Positions 35,662 through 48,735 of a stretch of 64,000 bases of DNA are shown one piece after another. A program made the translations under genes and the position numbers. This stretch comes from Emydura subglobosa. Its lineage: Eukaryota; Chordata; Testudines; Chelidae. Under the pieces are notes generated by a model that was not told where the DNA came from, ran no database searches, and was given only the letters and a program-made list of their open reading frames with translations. The DNA lies in NCBI GenBank assembly GCA_007922225.1, contig ML679961.1, forward strand, positions 64,431,075 through 64,495,074. The letters run 5' to 3'. How positions within the stretch are numbered: position 1 is the stretch's first letter; the number at the start of each line of letters is the position of its first letter.

Positions 35662-35955
35662 AGGTATGTACACACTGACAGTGGCAAATTCGCTGCCGTC
35701 AGATCAATCTATCCAGATTGATTGAGTGGCAGTGAAGATCCGCTCAATCGATCCGGAAGTCGATTCAATTAAACCACCTCCTCAAAAGGCATAGCGCTGC
35801 ATCAACGGCAATGCATTTCCTGTCGGCGCAGCGCCGTGGAGACGGCGCACTAAAGGGAAGTTGCAAAGTCGACAGGAGTTATGCAAGCTACTCTGTGTAG
35901 CTTGCATAACTCCTGTCAACTGCTGCCGTATTTCCAGGTAAGTGAAGAGTAGGCC
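35662..35955. mobile_element. TTA-flanked element containing a 21-bp perfect hairpin
   Basis: Bounded by TTA (35659-35661 and 35956-35958), with the left end AGGTATGTACACAC and a weakly matching right end AGAGTAGGCC. The interior is richer in CpG than the flanks. It holds a GCGCCGT/ACGGCGC hairpin (about 35831-35848) and a long perfect hairpin at 35871-35917. Confidence 0.55.
35871..35917. repeat. Perfect 21-bp hairpin, 5-nt loop
   Basis: The arm 35871-35891 (GACAGGAGTTATGCAAGCTA plus C) is exactly complementary to 35897-35917, with the loop TCTGT. It is the strongest hairpin I found in the window. Confidence 0.95.
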
Positions 35956-36509
35956 TTATTGTAATTGCTTTCTGTGACTGCACCCTGTAGCACCAGGATC
36001 ATAGTGGGGGTCCTCTCTTTGTCCCCTCCCTCTAATCAAGAATAAAACTACCACTGGAACATAGGGCCTCTGGTACTTGAGCACCAAGATTGCGCTCTAG
36101 CTACTTAGCACCACAGCTGCATAGAAAACTATCCCTAAGATTCTGTCATCAGAAAACTTCTTCTCCCGTATTTTTCATAAACAAGCATAAATAGAAGTGC
36201 TGCCATGATCTCTTGGTGCATGCTTAACTGCAGTGTGATCGTTATTGTAGACGGAAACTTCTTTGCACTTAGCCATATTAAAATGCATATTGTTTTCTTG
36301 TCCAGGCAATCCAGAATGTCAGGATATCTAGTGTATGCAACATACTTGTTACGCTGACCAAAAAACAGGATGTGGGTTCCCCCAATTCCAGTACTACTAT
36401 GATGTTGTTACAATAAGCAAGGATTGATGTCCCCCATAGACAGTCACTTCTTCAGTACTGTATGATATAACCCCACCCCTCAAGCTGGCCGGGATGGTGG
36501 GAAGGCATC

Positions 36510-37360
36510 AAAATGAATATAAACTCCTACATCTAGGAACAAAGAACGTAGGCCATACATACAGGGTGGGGGACTCTCTCCTAGGAAGCAGTGACTCATC
36601 CACTGTCACTCCCCAGATTTCTTCAATCAGCTGAACATGAATTCAGCGTGATGCTGTGGCCAAAAGGGCTAATGTAATCTTTGGAGGGAATATTGAAAGG
36701 AATAGGGGTGGTTATATTACCTCCTGTCTCTCACACTAATGTGACTGCTGCTGGAATACTGTGTGCAGTTTTGCTGTCAACAATTCAAGAAGGCTGTTGA
36801 TAAATTGGAGAAGGTTCAGGGAAGAGCCATGAGAATGAAGAAAGGATTGAAAAACCTGCCTTATAGGAATAGACTCAAACAGCTCTATCTGTTTAGCTTA
36901 AAAAGAAGATTGAGGGCTGACTTGATCAATCTATAAGTACCTTCAGAGGGAACAAAAATTTGACAGTCTAGCAAACAAAAGTATAACAAGGTCCAATGGC
37001 TGGAAGTTGAAGCTAGACAATTTCAGACTGGAAATAAGGTGTAATTTTTTAACAGTTAGAGTAACTAGTGGAACAATTTTGAACTACAGCATGTATTTTA
37101 AAATCACCAGTTATAGGGAAGCCACCATGAGGGTGACCAGCTAGCAGGTGTGAACAGTTGGGATGGAGTGGGAGGCAATAGGGTGCCTATATAAGAAAAA
37201 GCCCCAAGTATCAGGACTGTCCCTATAAAATAGGGATATCTGGTCACCCTAGCCACCACTACAAACAGGAATAATTCTGGGAAAGTTTTATGGTCTGTAT
37301 TATGCAGGAGGTCATACTAGATGATCTGTGGTCCCTTCTAGTCTTATGCTCTATGAATTA
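36510..37360 (+). mobile_element. CR1 LINE, 3' fragment
   Basis: Recognised by CR1 3'-region wording: GGAACAAAGAACGTAGGCCA, GATGCTGTGGCCAAAAGGGC, CTGCTGGAATACTGTGTGCA, AATTCAAGAAGGCTGTTGAT, CCAATGGCTGGAAGTTGAAG, and the end GCAGGAGGTCATACTAGATG with TCCCTTCTAGTCTTATGC. It is 5'-truncated as CR1 copies usually are. A hAT-like miniature element is inserted at 37128-37250. Frames are broken. Confidence 0.88.
37128..37250. mobile_element. hAT-like miniature element nested in CR1
   Basis: The termini GAGGGTGACCAG and CTGGTCACCCT are inverted, and AGCCACCA is duplicated exactly on both sides (37120-37127 and 37251-37258), an 8-bp hAT-type duplication. The interior (ACTGTCCCTATAAAATAGGG, GCCTATATAAGAAAAAGCCC) is of a type I know as common in turtles and crocodilians. 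Confidence 0.85.
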
Positions 37361-40300
37361 GCTGGGTTATAACAACAGGTTATTTCGCTTCAAAATACAC
37401 AAGTCTTTGTCATTTGAGCTAAGGAGAATTTCTGTCAGTAATAAGGCTTTTATACCTTCTGTTCACCAGCCACTAGAGGATAATACACTACAAAAGGCAA
37501 CACTGGTCACCACTTCTAACTTAGCCATAAAAACTGTAAAATATTCTTACATTTCTGTTCCTGCTGTCTGAGTACAACTTGCCCCATGCTTTGAAATGGA
37601 TCAGCCTTCTGATAAGCACAAGACAGTAGCAGCTTTCTAACTATTGCAGTGTAGTGATAACATGAAAAGCCAACCTTTCCTTTAAATATGTGGGGAAAGA
37701 GAGGGACAGGTACACAGGCTTGAGATAGGACCAGAAAAAGAGTCGCTGGTCAAGTCTTCATTTGATCACATACTAACTCAATGAGCCAGGTTACATCTTA
37801 TATGAGAGACTGACCAATAAAAATAAACCAATAGAAAGAGTTAATCTCTGAAAACAAGCCAAGTCAATTAACTGATTTTCTGTTGCCAAACAGATTCACA
37901 CAGCAAGTGCATTTCCCTGTTGCATTGATATTTTGGGAGTCTGAGTGTATGGTGCTTTGGCTCTTGAGTGGTAGGTAATATGTGAAGTGCTGATAAAACA
38001 CAAACAATACTGTATGAATCCTAGCGAGGGCATAAGGTGGTTTGTCAAAAGAAACAGATCTCCAAAATCAAGAATCCCTCTTTCTTTAATAATACCTTAG
38101 TGCCATTGATGTTTAGTGAGCTCTATAAAGAAAATGCTACACTGCTTTTACAAGTTCTTGAGAATGACTGTTCAGAGTGAGCTGTCCTAAGGCTTTTGTG
38201 CCACTAGATGGTGTCTAGAATCCATGTCGTATACTCAAGAAACATGTTTGTGTGTCTCTTGATGATTGTCTTTGCTTGCAAGACTGAAGGAGTGTGTTGT
38301 ATAGAACTGCCTGGGAAAAGTGAGCAAAGCAGATTACATATTTGCTGATTTGGACATGTCTAATTATACAGTATTTTTAAGTTTTCAAGCTTACACTTTT
38401 TAAAACCTGGAACTAAAGAAAATCTCTTTTTAAAGGGCTATTGTCTATTTCTCCATCTCCGTTCTCTCCCTTCAGAAAAGTCAGATGAGGTTTACTCTTA
38501 CCTACATCAGCTAGTCTGAAAATTATTTAAGATCAGAACGGATTTAGGCCCCTCTTGTTTTTGGCCATCTACTTTTGAAAATGGTCAGCAAACCAAACAA
38601 TTTCAGGAACTCCCATTAGTGCTCTGTGACTGCTTTTCATGATGAGCTTGCCCTTGCATGCAACGAGGACTTGCTTATGTGCCTAGTTCTCGAAGGGCAA
38701 AGATGTTAAATGCTGTCCAGGAACAAGTGTCTTGTTTGCTTGAGTGAAAGGGGGAGAAACTGAATAGTTTCCTTAGGGGATTAGTAGTGAGATATGAAAC
38801 ATCTCACCTATAAGAGACTGGTTCAAATCCAGCTAAGGTTTGTAGTAACCAAATGTTACCATCTGATGGCTGTACTATGACTACTAGCTCATGTCACATA
38901 GGTCAGTGCGCTTTCAAGTAGGCGAGTGTCCACGTTAAGGCAGTAGCTTTCACTGACACTTAAAAACAGAACAAAACAAAAAAAAACCCAATCCTCTAAA
39001 ATCAATTCTGCTCTTAGATGGTTTGTAGACCTTCTTTCCTCAGCTAAGAGAACAATACTCGAATTTATATTGCCCCTTCAGATAAGAAAGGTGTTTGCTA
39101 AAATAATTGTCAAAAATTTAGCTGAGCCTAAGATGCCCTATTACTCATAGAGAACTTAAACTAGAAGTAGAAGGGCTGGCCTAAAGAATCTCATGCACCG
39201 TAGCATCTAGAATTGGAGCCTGATCTTGCTGCCTCTCTCATGCTCCCAGCCCAGGAAGCAAGTTCCAACCCTGTAGGTAGGGAGTGCCTCATTTAGTTCA
39301 ATAGTGAACCTTCCCATCACTTAAAGCACAGATGGTTTGGATAGAAGAATGTTCCTTCCTGTCCTAGTGTACTGGAAAGTTGGTGGCTATCATGTGGAGG
39401 ATGTGAAGTGGGGTGAAATTCAGAGTGTCTTTAGGACTCCAGTAAAGTCAAAAAGAGCATTTCTCACCCTGTCTTCCCAAAGGAAGTACTGAAAGGTGGC
39501 TCTGTAGATCAAAAGCGGAATAGCTTGTAAAGAGAAGGGAAGAGAGTGAAAGCCTCCTCTGAAGTTACAGAATGGACTCATCCTAACTGTATTAGTGGGA
39601 GCAAGGAGAATATAATACTCTGCTTGACCCACTTAACCCCTTGCTATAACAAGCCTCTGGATTCCAGTGAACAGGCACACCTGGCATTAAGCAGTAGGTA
39701 TGCACCTTTGCAGGGTGTCATTTGTACCTACTAAGGCACTAAAGCAGTAAGTCAGACTGTTTCTTCTCTGTAGTAGCTTAGTTAAGCTACTAAGGTGGCT
39801 TTAGGAAGAGCTTTCACTGGGTCCTACTGACTGTCAGCATGTTAACATGTCATGGTGTTCCTGTGAATGAAGCAAAAGGCTTTGAAAGTTGTGCATGTGA
39901 GATACTTTGGATTAATGCAGGTTGGTTCTTGTTGTAGCCCTGTCAGCTACAAGCTTGCAAGAAAAGCATTTTCAAGGCCAACTTGGGTTGGTTGTCTGCA
40001 AGCTTTCACAATGGTACACGTATAATGTAACCGCCAAATCCAAGTGAAATCAATGGGAACTTCAAGTGCTCAGTACCTCTGAAAATCCAACCCTAAGCTC
40101 CTGATTGGTTTTCTTTATTGCCTCAGCCCTCTTTACCTATGTGGGTGTGAGCTGATGGAAACTTGAAGAGTTAACTTCCATGATCCTGGATCCAGTGCAA
40201 GACCTCTGCACTCTGCTACACAGTGCAACATTTTCCTCCTCCCATCTGGGAAATAAGCCTACTATGGAACCTTTGTTTTGAATTCCATCCATTATGTAAG

Positions 40301-43300
40301 TGAGATGTAAGAATAATTCTGATTCCTAAGGAAATAACCTAGTCTGGACTGTTCAGACTTTTCTCCTAGTTAAAATTAATGGGGTGCTATTTATTCATAT
40401 AATACTTTCCAGTGGTTCTCACCAGTACTTTCTTTTCTCCTGTGAGTGACATAAACCTCCATTGTGAAAGGGCACTTCTGAGTTTTGAATGTTAGTTAAG
40501 CATTGCTGCTGGACTTAGACAACATTAAATAAACACCGTAATGTGCACTCTATTCTTTGTGGAAGTAAAAGATCTGCACATAGCCTGATCTTACAATCTT
40601 AAGTAGAGCTCTGTTCATAAAAGGACCTATTCTGAGGAGAAGGAACTGTGGGGGTTGGTTAGTGCTTCATATTGTGCCACCCTGGCCTTATGTTCCATAG
40701 TGGCAAGTGATCCGAGCTGTGGTATTCAAATGGGGCAAAGAAAATTAGTAATCTCAACAGCAGATAATGTGGTACCAACAAATAAACTAATTCACAAGCT
40801 TTGGGATTTCAGAAATCCCTTCAAATGGCCAAGAAACCACATTCCTTTGCTTGGCTCTGTATAAGCACTAACTGTTTAATTGGTTCAGTACAATAAAATT
40901 ATATGCTACATATATATATTTGTGTTGGGACAGCTGCCAGCCTTTTTCCTATCCGAAAGATGTTCTCAGCAAAAGAAACGCATTTTTGGCAACTATTACT
41001 CATCAGCATTTTTGTCAACTCATTTCCTCCTTTGCCCTCAGTTTGCCTTTTGGTGTGAGTTTGACTAATTTTGTGCTTGTTGAAATTACTGGTGTTAGCT
41101 AGACTCAAGCATAGGACAAATAGGTGCTATGTAAACTCTTGTCACCACAGCTGTACCAAGCCACCTCAAATCTGACTTGCAGTCCTCTCCCACAGTTCTA
41201 CAAAAGCATCTCAGTCCTAAACTGTAGCATCCTTGCTTATTCTAGTTCCGTCCTGCCATGCGGCTCAACTGATACGCTTTATGCTTAATCTGCATTACTG
41301 GCTATTGTTCCACTCCTGGGCTTCTCCTGACAAGGCATAAATTCAGTACAATTGCCCTACGTGCCTAGAGGCTAAATTGGGATATGCGCATTTATTTCCA
41401 ATTGTTTATGAAGACAGCTTTTACTGCTGTGAAAAGTAATGCAATAAACCACTGAAACTGATAGTGCAACCCTATTTAATTTGTGGCGATCTTTGGAACT
41501 ATGCCAGGTTTTGTCGGATGAGGATTTTGGTATGGTGGTAGTTCTGGTTTTGAGTCTTATCTGTGAGTAATGTGTAATTACCCCAAAATTGCATACAAGT
41601 TTTTGTAACGTTCAGGTAGCAAGTGAGTGTTTCTCTGAAAGTAGAGGACTTCCTTTGACATTGCCAGTGTTAAATGATGTTGTGTCTCTTGTGCCTACTA
41701 TGGTGCATTTGGGAGGGTGTTTAAGCCTTCAGAATAATTACTGTTTTGGAAATGGATCAGGTATTAGGGATATTGTGACTTCATTCAGATTTTATCCCCC
41801 ACTGACCTGTAAGGCCTGCTTCTTCAAGGCAGAGCATTGTTTTTGGTAGCAGTTTTTGGAAAAATGCAGTGCTCCAGTGGTTCAAAAACAGAGGTGCTGC
41901 TTTAAATCTGTAAAATTTGAACAACAAACTGCTGGTGTATTTGCTGCCAAATATTTGTACTCTGAGACAAACACTCTCTTTTTTAACTTGCTGATGTAGA
42001 TACCAAGTGACAAGCATCTTTAGACATACCTTAGATAAATTTGTAAGGGTAGGTCTATACTGCAGCTGGGAAGTTGAGCTCTGTGTTCAGCTCTGTGCTG
42101 CTGCACCCACCTCCTCCCACTGAAGCGTGTGTTTTCAGACTGCCAGCAGAGTCTGACCTACTCCAGACCATAATCTTGTGAACCCTACCCAAGACTGAGA
42201 TGTGTAGCAGCCTGAGCTCTGCTGCAGGTCAGAGGGTGCAGATATGCGAAGAAATAGGCACTGGCTGGTACTGTTGAAGTCTTACTGTGGTAATCGGTTT
42301 ATTTTTAGTTGCCCAAAAAGAGAATGGTACTGTATGATTGTAGGTCTGTCACTCCCCTCTGCCTCCAATCCTTCACCTTAATATGGGCTCGGAGCTAGGA
42401 TACCACTTCCTCAGTAGCCTTGTGGACTCTAAGTAATCTTACCAGGTGCTGACAGCTGGTGTCAGCAGTGGTTGCAGAGTGGCACTGAAAACGGATTAAG
42501 ATGAGATGTAGACAGGACCAAACCGTTTCCAACACAAATTCAGAAACTGTAGTTGGACCTTGCTCTGAGCAGGTTCTTCATATTTTTAGTAGTAGTGCCA
42601 GGGATAAGAGGCTAGTCACTGCAGCAAGGCTGCTGTTTAATTTGGATCTTTCTTTACTCTGATTAATCCCCCCTTTTTTTTGGAGGGGGGGAGGGAGGGT
42701 GGGCGGGAGGGGGTGAGGCAAGGGAGTGGAATGAGGGTAGGGCCCATCTCCAAAGTGAAACTTTAGAGGAGTCTGACTATTTTTGAGTTGAATGGCTTCT
42801 TGTGAATAACAAAACCTGCCACTTTTATCTATGGATCTCAAAGCTTTTTACAAATATTAAGACTTTCAGTGCGCCTGTGAGATAGGTAAGTATGTCCGAA
42901 TGAGTATTTCTAATGTTGTAGATCAATTATTAGGGGATCCAGGCGGAGGCGTGCACGCATAAAACTCAATGCTGAACTAGTCTGGAAAAACAAACTCTTC
43001 AGTCTGGGAGAAGAGAAGCTATACACATGTTAATGGACTTTATTCATAAGGGGTTGTTTGTGGGTCCTCTCACAAAGGGCTGCTAGCCTTTTTGGGAAAG
43101 GGACCTCTAAAAGGAGTTACTGATTGTGTTCACCAAAGCCGTTGATGCAAGCAAGCAATCTGTGATCTCTCAATTGCAAATAGGAAGGCCAATTCCTTTT
43201 GATTGGCTATTGGAAGCATAATTAAGTCGGAATTAAAAAAAAAAACTGTTTAAGAGAAGTATGACCTCATGTCTGTATGTAATGAGGGTATTTAACATCT

Positions 43301-45445
43301 GCAGGACAAAGACTAAATCACTCATAAAAACAGAGGACATGAGCCAAGCAAAAGGGAAGGTGGGGAGGGGAGGGGGCAATAGAGCTATTCACTGGCATAG
43401 GGATGGGTCTTTAAATGAATGTTGTGCACTTGCTAGATACACTTCTTCCCGAGACAGGGCGTTGCTTTGTGATAGCGGTGAAATGGCATGTTGGTTTCTT
43501 AGTCTTGTTCGCAAAGGGCAAAGGACTATAATAGGTTTATTTTTCTTTCTCTTTGAAACTCAGGGTGAATTGTTAATGAACTTTATTTATTTTTAGTTAG
43601 CATGTTTTGACAGTTCTTGAGGTGCTCAGAACTGAGAATACCTTGTTACTCTGTGCCTCCAACGACAGGGAGACTTGCATGTGCATAACTGAGTGTCAGC
43701 TTCCTGACTCCTCCAGCCTGTCAGCTGCCCAAACGATCTTGTCCGGTCTATGCCAGCCCTTACTCTGTCTTGCATGTTAACAAATAGGTGCACCTTTGAA
43801 GCCTTCCCCAGTAGTGTACAGCCCCCTTATCCACTGAATGCTCCTAGTAATACCAGATATGCTGTCCCAATTGTACAATACCACAACACTGAGATCTATT
43901 TATAATTAAAACAATCATACATTTCTTATCAAATATCAAAATTCAAGAGACCGTGAGTTAAGGCTAATGGAAGCAGAAGGGTTAGATATAAAACAATAAA
44001 TACATATTTTCTAGGGACTAGACTAAACTTGACAGGATAACTTCTTGTCTAGAGCAATCTTATCTCACCCAATGTCTTTTGCAGCATTTCCAGCTAGGGC
44101 TGGTTTTGATCCCGTTTTCATGAATGTAAATGCAATGTCTGTTTATTTCATAGATGCAGGATACTGGGGTGCTTTCCTTGTTCCCCAGTTATATTCAGTC
44201 AGTATACCTTTTGAAGTGCACCCTCAAATAAGGCTCTTTTCCCTCTGATATTTTTCTCTTCCTGCTAAATCTCACAATCCTTGCAGATGAAGGTGATTGT
44301 GAAGGAGGCAAAACTCAATTTACATTTCAACAGATAGAGGAGTAAACATATCTGATCTGGCAAGAAACCAGTTTTTCCCTTCTGCCTGGGACTAACACCT
44401 TGATACAACCTTTACCATAAGAACGTGTTTCCAATATATGTACATAACTCCTTACATAGTAGCAATACATACATTTTAATTGATATTCATAATCAGCATG
44501 ACACCAACTTTTAGTTAAAACCTCACATGATGTTCTTTATGGATAAATCCTGTGAAAGTGGTGTGCTAGGTGTAGTGAGTTACAGATCTGTTAGGAGTTT
44601 CTGTTACAAGAACAGTGAACCCTTGGCAGCTGGCAGCAATGGGCTTCTGTGTCACACATATGTGATAGTGTAAAAGCAGTGAAGTGATCTGCTGCTTTTA
44701 TTACGTGTTTCTTTTGCTCGCATTCCTTTCTCATGTGCTTGAGGAAAGTGGTAGAGGGATGGGCTGAGAAGAGAAGGGCTGCCCTCTGACCACATAGTAA
44801 TTGGCTTTTCTTCTTGCTGCTGCCATGTAAGTCCCACACCAATGGCAGTGACCTGTGCTAGGAGAGCCTTTGTGAAAGGGCACCTGTAACACTTTCAGCA
44901 GTTATATATTAACTGCTGCTTTGATTCCGGAATAGTGTTGGCAGTGAATAGGTGCAGGGCCTTTTGTGAAAGGTATGACCTTTCCAGTGTGCAGATTTTC
45001 CTGCCTTGGTTCGGTGCTACTCAGCTTCATTTTATATAGCATCTTTTGTTAAAACTGCATCACAAAATCCTTTATGGAACAGTCAATTAATGGGAGCATG
45101 AAAGGGGTCTTTAGCGAGAGGGTTTTGTTTTGTTTTTTTGGTGTATATTTTTCGTTCCTTCCCCACCCTCCTCCCCTCCCCCCAAAGAATAAATGTAACT
45201 TCACATAGCAGACTAGGAGTCAGAAAACCTGACTTCTGTTTTCAACTCTGTCACAGTGTCAGCTGGACAAATTTCTCTCTCCCCCTCAGTTTACCCATCA
45301 ATAGGGAAGGATGTGATCCTTAACTGGTTTGAGATTCTCTAAAAGAAGGACTAACATAACTGCAAAACACTACCCCTGAAAGTTGTGATTACTTTTATAC
45401 CAAAGACGTCTGTGACTGTACTTTGTTACATTTACTTGGCAGTGT

Positions 45446-45490
45446 CGTGTGTGTGTGCGTGCGTGCGTCCGTCCGTCCGTCCGTCCCCGT
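45446..45490. repeat. Compound microsatellite (GT)n(GC/GT)n(CCGT)n
   Basis: GTGTGTGTGTGC runs into GTGCGTGCGTCC and then CCGTCCGTCCGTCC. An open frame of 166 codons (45385-45885) runs through it, with no domain and Arg-Pro-Ser repeats from the microsatellite, so I do not call it a gene. Confidence 0.9.
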
Positions 45491-45854
45491 CCAATATGAC
45501 AACTGTTTTGCAATCTGACTCTGGCACAACTGTTAAAGTTAAAGTAGTAGTAACAGATTCACTTCTCAAGTGTAGCAGTTTATTCATAATGGATTACCTT
45601 TCCAGACTAACATACTGCCCTCCCTGGCAGCTTTGTACCTTGCCTTTTACTGATTTTAAATGTGCTTCATTTCAGAAACCAAAATTTCTGCCTTCATTTT
45701 GTCTGACGGTCACCTTCCCATGGCATGTCTGGTATCTCATCAGTATGATTATGTGGTGGAATCTGCTCTTTTTTAAAAACCCTTGGAATCCTGCTTGCAC
45801 ATATTCCCTTCACCTTGGCCATACCATACAACTACTGCTTTTAACCAATTTAAA

Positions 45855-46030
45855 TAATAAAATGCTAAAGTCACAGAGAATTTAGAGATAGAAGAGGTCT
45901 ATTAGGTGATTCAGACCAATCTCTATGGTCATTGCAAGATTGTTCTTTAAATTATATTCTCCACTTTACTTTTTAAATCAAACAAAAGGTCTTCCACCAC
46001 TTCTGTTGAGAAACTATTTCAAGATCTGGT
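45855..46030 (-). mobile_element. Probable antisense CR1 3' end fragment
   Basis: TCACAGAGAATTTAGAGATA, AGAAGAGGTCTATTAGGTG, TCTTCCACCACTTCTGTTG and AGAAACTATTTCAAGATCTG follow the order of an antisense CR1 3' end in sauropsids. Recognition is from memory and the copy is diverged. Confidence 0.5.
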
Positions 46031-46039
46031 AGATGTCAC

Positions 46040-46170
46040 TTATTTAGATGTACAGCAACTCTTAGAGGACCCAAACAGGGGTCAGTGCTCCATTGTGCTA
46101 AGTGCTGTTCAGATATGTTATGAAGACAGTTCAAAGGTTGAGCTCTTTGAGACAAGTCTGAGAAAACTCA
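46040..46170 (-). repeat. Ancient MIR/L2-like repeat fragment
   Basis: GGGGTCAGTGCTCCATTGTG followed by CTAAGTGCTGTTCA is close to the GGGCCCCATTGTGCTAGG-type phrase found in old interspersed repeats of reptiles. Class uncertain. Confidence 0.4.
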
Positions 46171-47264
46171 CCAGGTGGGTGAAACAAGCAAATGGAGATG
46201 GGATGGAAGAAGGATGAGTTAACAGTAAAATAAGCATGTTTTTGCAAAATCAGTAGTAGTTTCGACTCAGTTGCCTAGCTGTTATCTGGCCGGGTTTTGT
46301 AGGCATAATGGTGGTGGTGAGTCTGAAGGGAGGGGTTTGAAGAAGGATAAGTTTTTGATGCTTTCCCCTTTCCCCTTCCTCCCACAAACGCAAAAACCTG
46401 TAGCTTTGCCTGTGAATAACGGGCAAAATAGAAGAAGGCACAATAGTATTTGTGAGAAGTAGACTAATTGGCAAGAGAAGTGAACTCATTGACTGGGGAA
46501 AGGCAGCATTCAGTGAGTGAATTAGATCATTTAGCTGGAAGATAGGGCAGGTCTAACCTAGGGAAACCCTTCCTGATGTTTGCCAACTCTCACAAGCTTT
46601 GTAATATTTATTTTAAATTCCCAGCTCCTGAAGTTGATTATCACATGAGAATCTCAGCTTACTACTTTTTTTCTTTAAATTTTTTTTAGTACTCCTGGTT
46701 GGGGAGGAAAAACTTGAAAATGGGACTTAAGTGAACCCTACTGGCTCATGAACCAGAAAGCCAAACCTCCCCCCACCCCCAACCCTGCAGATTTTTATAA
46801 ATATAAAATTTAACCACATGACCTTTTAAACATTTCATTTTTTGGCAGGGGAGATGATGGCACATGATTTCTGAATGTTTGGGATTGGCAGTACTGTTAC
46901 CCTAATTTCTCCAGGCTTTATCCAATCTGGGAGGATGCAGTATATTGTACTTATGTGAGGTTAATTTTTGTGAGGGAAGAGATTTTGAAGCTTAATGTTG
47001 ACAATCCCCCAAGCTTTGTTTTTTCACTCTCTGATCAAACATTTCCACTTTCCTGTTAAGGATTCTGGGTAGTGTAGTCTTACAGGAATTACCTGCACAA
47101 AGTAGTGCTATGATTAGAAATACTACTAAAGAGCATTCAGAACATTGTGTACATACTACTAAATTATATTAGAATTTTTAGGAACATCTTGTATGTGTAG
47201 ATTACTTTTCTTTACTGTATGCACTGATGGACTATTTTCACCTCTTTTTTATCATGTTTCACAG

Positions 47265-48735
47265 GCATTGAGACCGCAGAACTCAATGGGGGAAAATACC
47301 AAAGTAATCCACCACAATAGCATTTAACTTCAGAAAAGGGACCTACACAAAAATGAGGAAACTAGTTAAATGGAAATCTAAAAGGAACAGTCACAAGAGT
47401 GAAATGTCTGCAAGCTGCATGGAAACTATTTTAAAACACTGTAATAGAGGCTCAAAATAAATGTGTATTCCAAATTTAAAAACAAAACAAAATAGTAAAA
47501 GGACCAAAAAAATACTAGCATGGCTGCACAACAGAGTAAAAGAGGCAGTCAGAGACAAAAAGACATCCTTTTAAAAATAGGAAGTCAAATCCTACTGAGG
47601 AAAATAGAAAGGTGTATAAACTCTGGCAAGTCAAGTGTACAAGTATAACTAGGCAATCTAAAAAGGAACGTAAAGAGCCACTAGCAAAAGACTCAAAAAG
47701 CTAACAGCAAAAAAAATTAACTGCATCAAAAGCAGGAAGCCTGCCAAACAATCAGTGAGGTCACTGGATGATTAAAGTGCTAAAGGAGCACTCAAGGAAG
47801 AAAAGGCCATTGCATCAGTCTTCATTGCCAAGGATGTGAGGAAAACTCTCGCACCTGAGCCATTCTTTTTAGGTGGCAAATCTGAGGAACTGTCTCAGAT
47901 TGAAGTGTCAATAAGGGAGGTTTTGGAACTAATGGATATACTAAACAGTAATAACTCATCAGGACCAGATGGTAGTCACCCAAGAGTTCTTAAGGAACTC
48001 AGGTTACATACCACAGTTAGTAGTTCTACAATTTCATATCTATCACTTAAATCAGTCTCAGTACCAGATGACTGGAGGTCAGCTAATGTAATGCCAATTT
48101 TAAAAGGCTCCAGAGGTGTTCCTGGCAATTGCAGGCTGGTAAGCCTAATTTCAGTACCAGACAAATTCACTGAGACTATAATAAAAAATGGAATGATCAG
48201 ACATAGATGAACATGACATATTGAGGAAGAGCCACGATGGCATTTATAAGGGAAATCATGCCTCACCAAACTGGTAGAGTTCTTTGCGGGTGTCAACAAA
48301 CATAAGCAAAGATGATCCAGTGGATACAGCATACTTGAACTTTCAGAAAGCATTTGACCAGGACCCTCACCAGAGGCCCTTAAGTAAGTGGTCATGGTAT
48401 AAGAGGGAAGGTCCTCTCCTGGATCAGTAACTGGTTAAAAGAAAGGCCAAAAGTATAACACGGTTCAAAAAAGAATGAGATGAAATTCATGAAAGATAGG
48501 TCCATCAATAGCTATTAGCCAAGATGATTAGGGATGCAACTCCATGCTCTGGGTGTCCCTAAACCTCTGACTGCCAGAAACTGGGATTGTACGACCGAGG
48601 ATGAATCAGTTAATAATTGTCCTGTTCTGTTCATTCCCTCTGAAGCATCTGGCATTGGCCACTGTTTGAAGACAGGGTACTCGACTAGATAGACCATTGG
48701 TCTGACCCAGTATGGCCGTTCTTATGATATGCTTA
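47265..48735 (+). mobile_element. CR1 LINE copy, internally deleted
   Basis: The 5' part (about 47265-47830) has the A-rich, stop-filled sequence that precedes CR1 reverse transcriptase. 47836-48210 is RT coding sequence, 48210-48475 further decayed RT, and 48476-48735 a typical CR1 3' end (GGTCCATCAATAGCTATTAG, GTTCTGTTCATTCCCTCTGA, ATTGGTCTGACCCAGTATGG). A full CR1 would have much more sequence between the RT start and the 3' end, so a central deletion is present. It belongs to a different CR1 subfamily from the copy at 36510, judged by its 3' end. Confidence 0.9.
47836..48210 (+). pseudogene. CR1 ORF2 reverse transcriptase fragment
   Basis: An open frame of 124 codons with RT landmarks: SSGPDGSHPRVLKEL (about residue 41), then VPDDWRSANVMPILKGSRG and NCRLVSLISVPDKFTETIIK. 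These are the early RT blocks of CR1-type ORF2. The catalytic FADD-type block is missing: the frame ends at a TGA at 48208-48210 and later parts are deleted. It is a remnant, not a host gene. Confidence 0.88.

Noticed and set aside
43620..44590. Possible old LTR or other repeat
   Set aside because: The text has the flavour of an interspersed repeat (many short AT-rich blocks, AATAAA-like signals), but I found no ends, duplication or coding trace to support it.
45385..45885. 166-codon open frame
   Set aside because: Runs through a CCGT microsatellite, no domain, ordinary intron around it.
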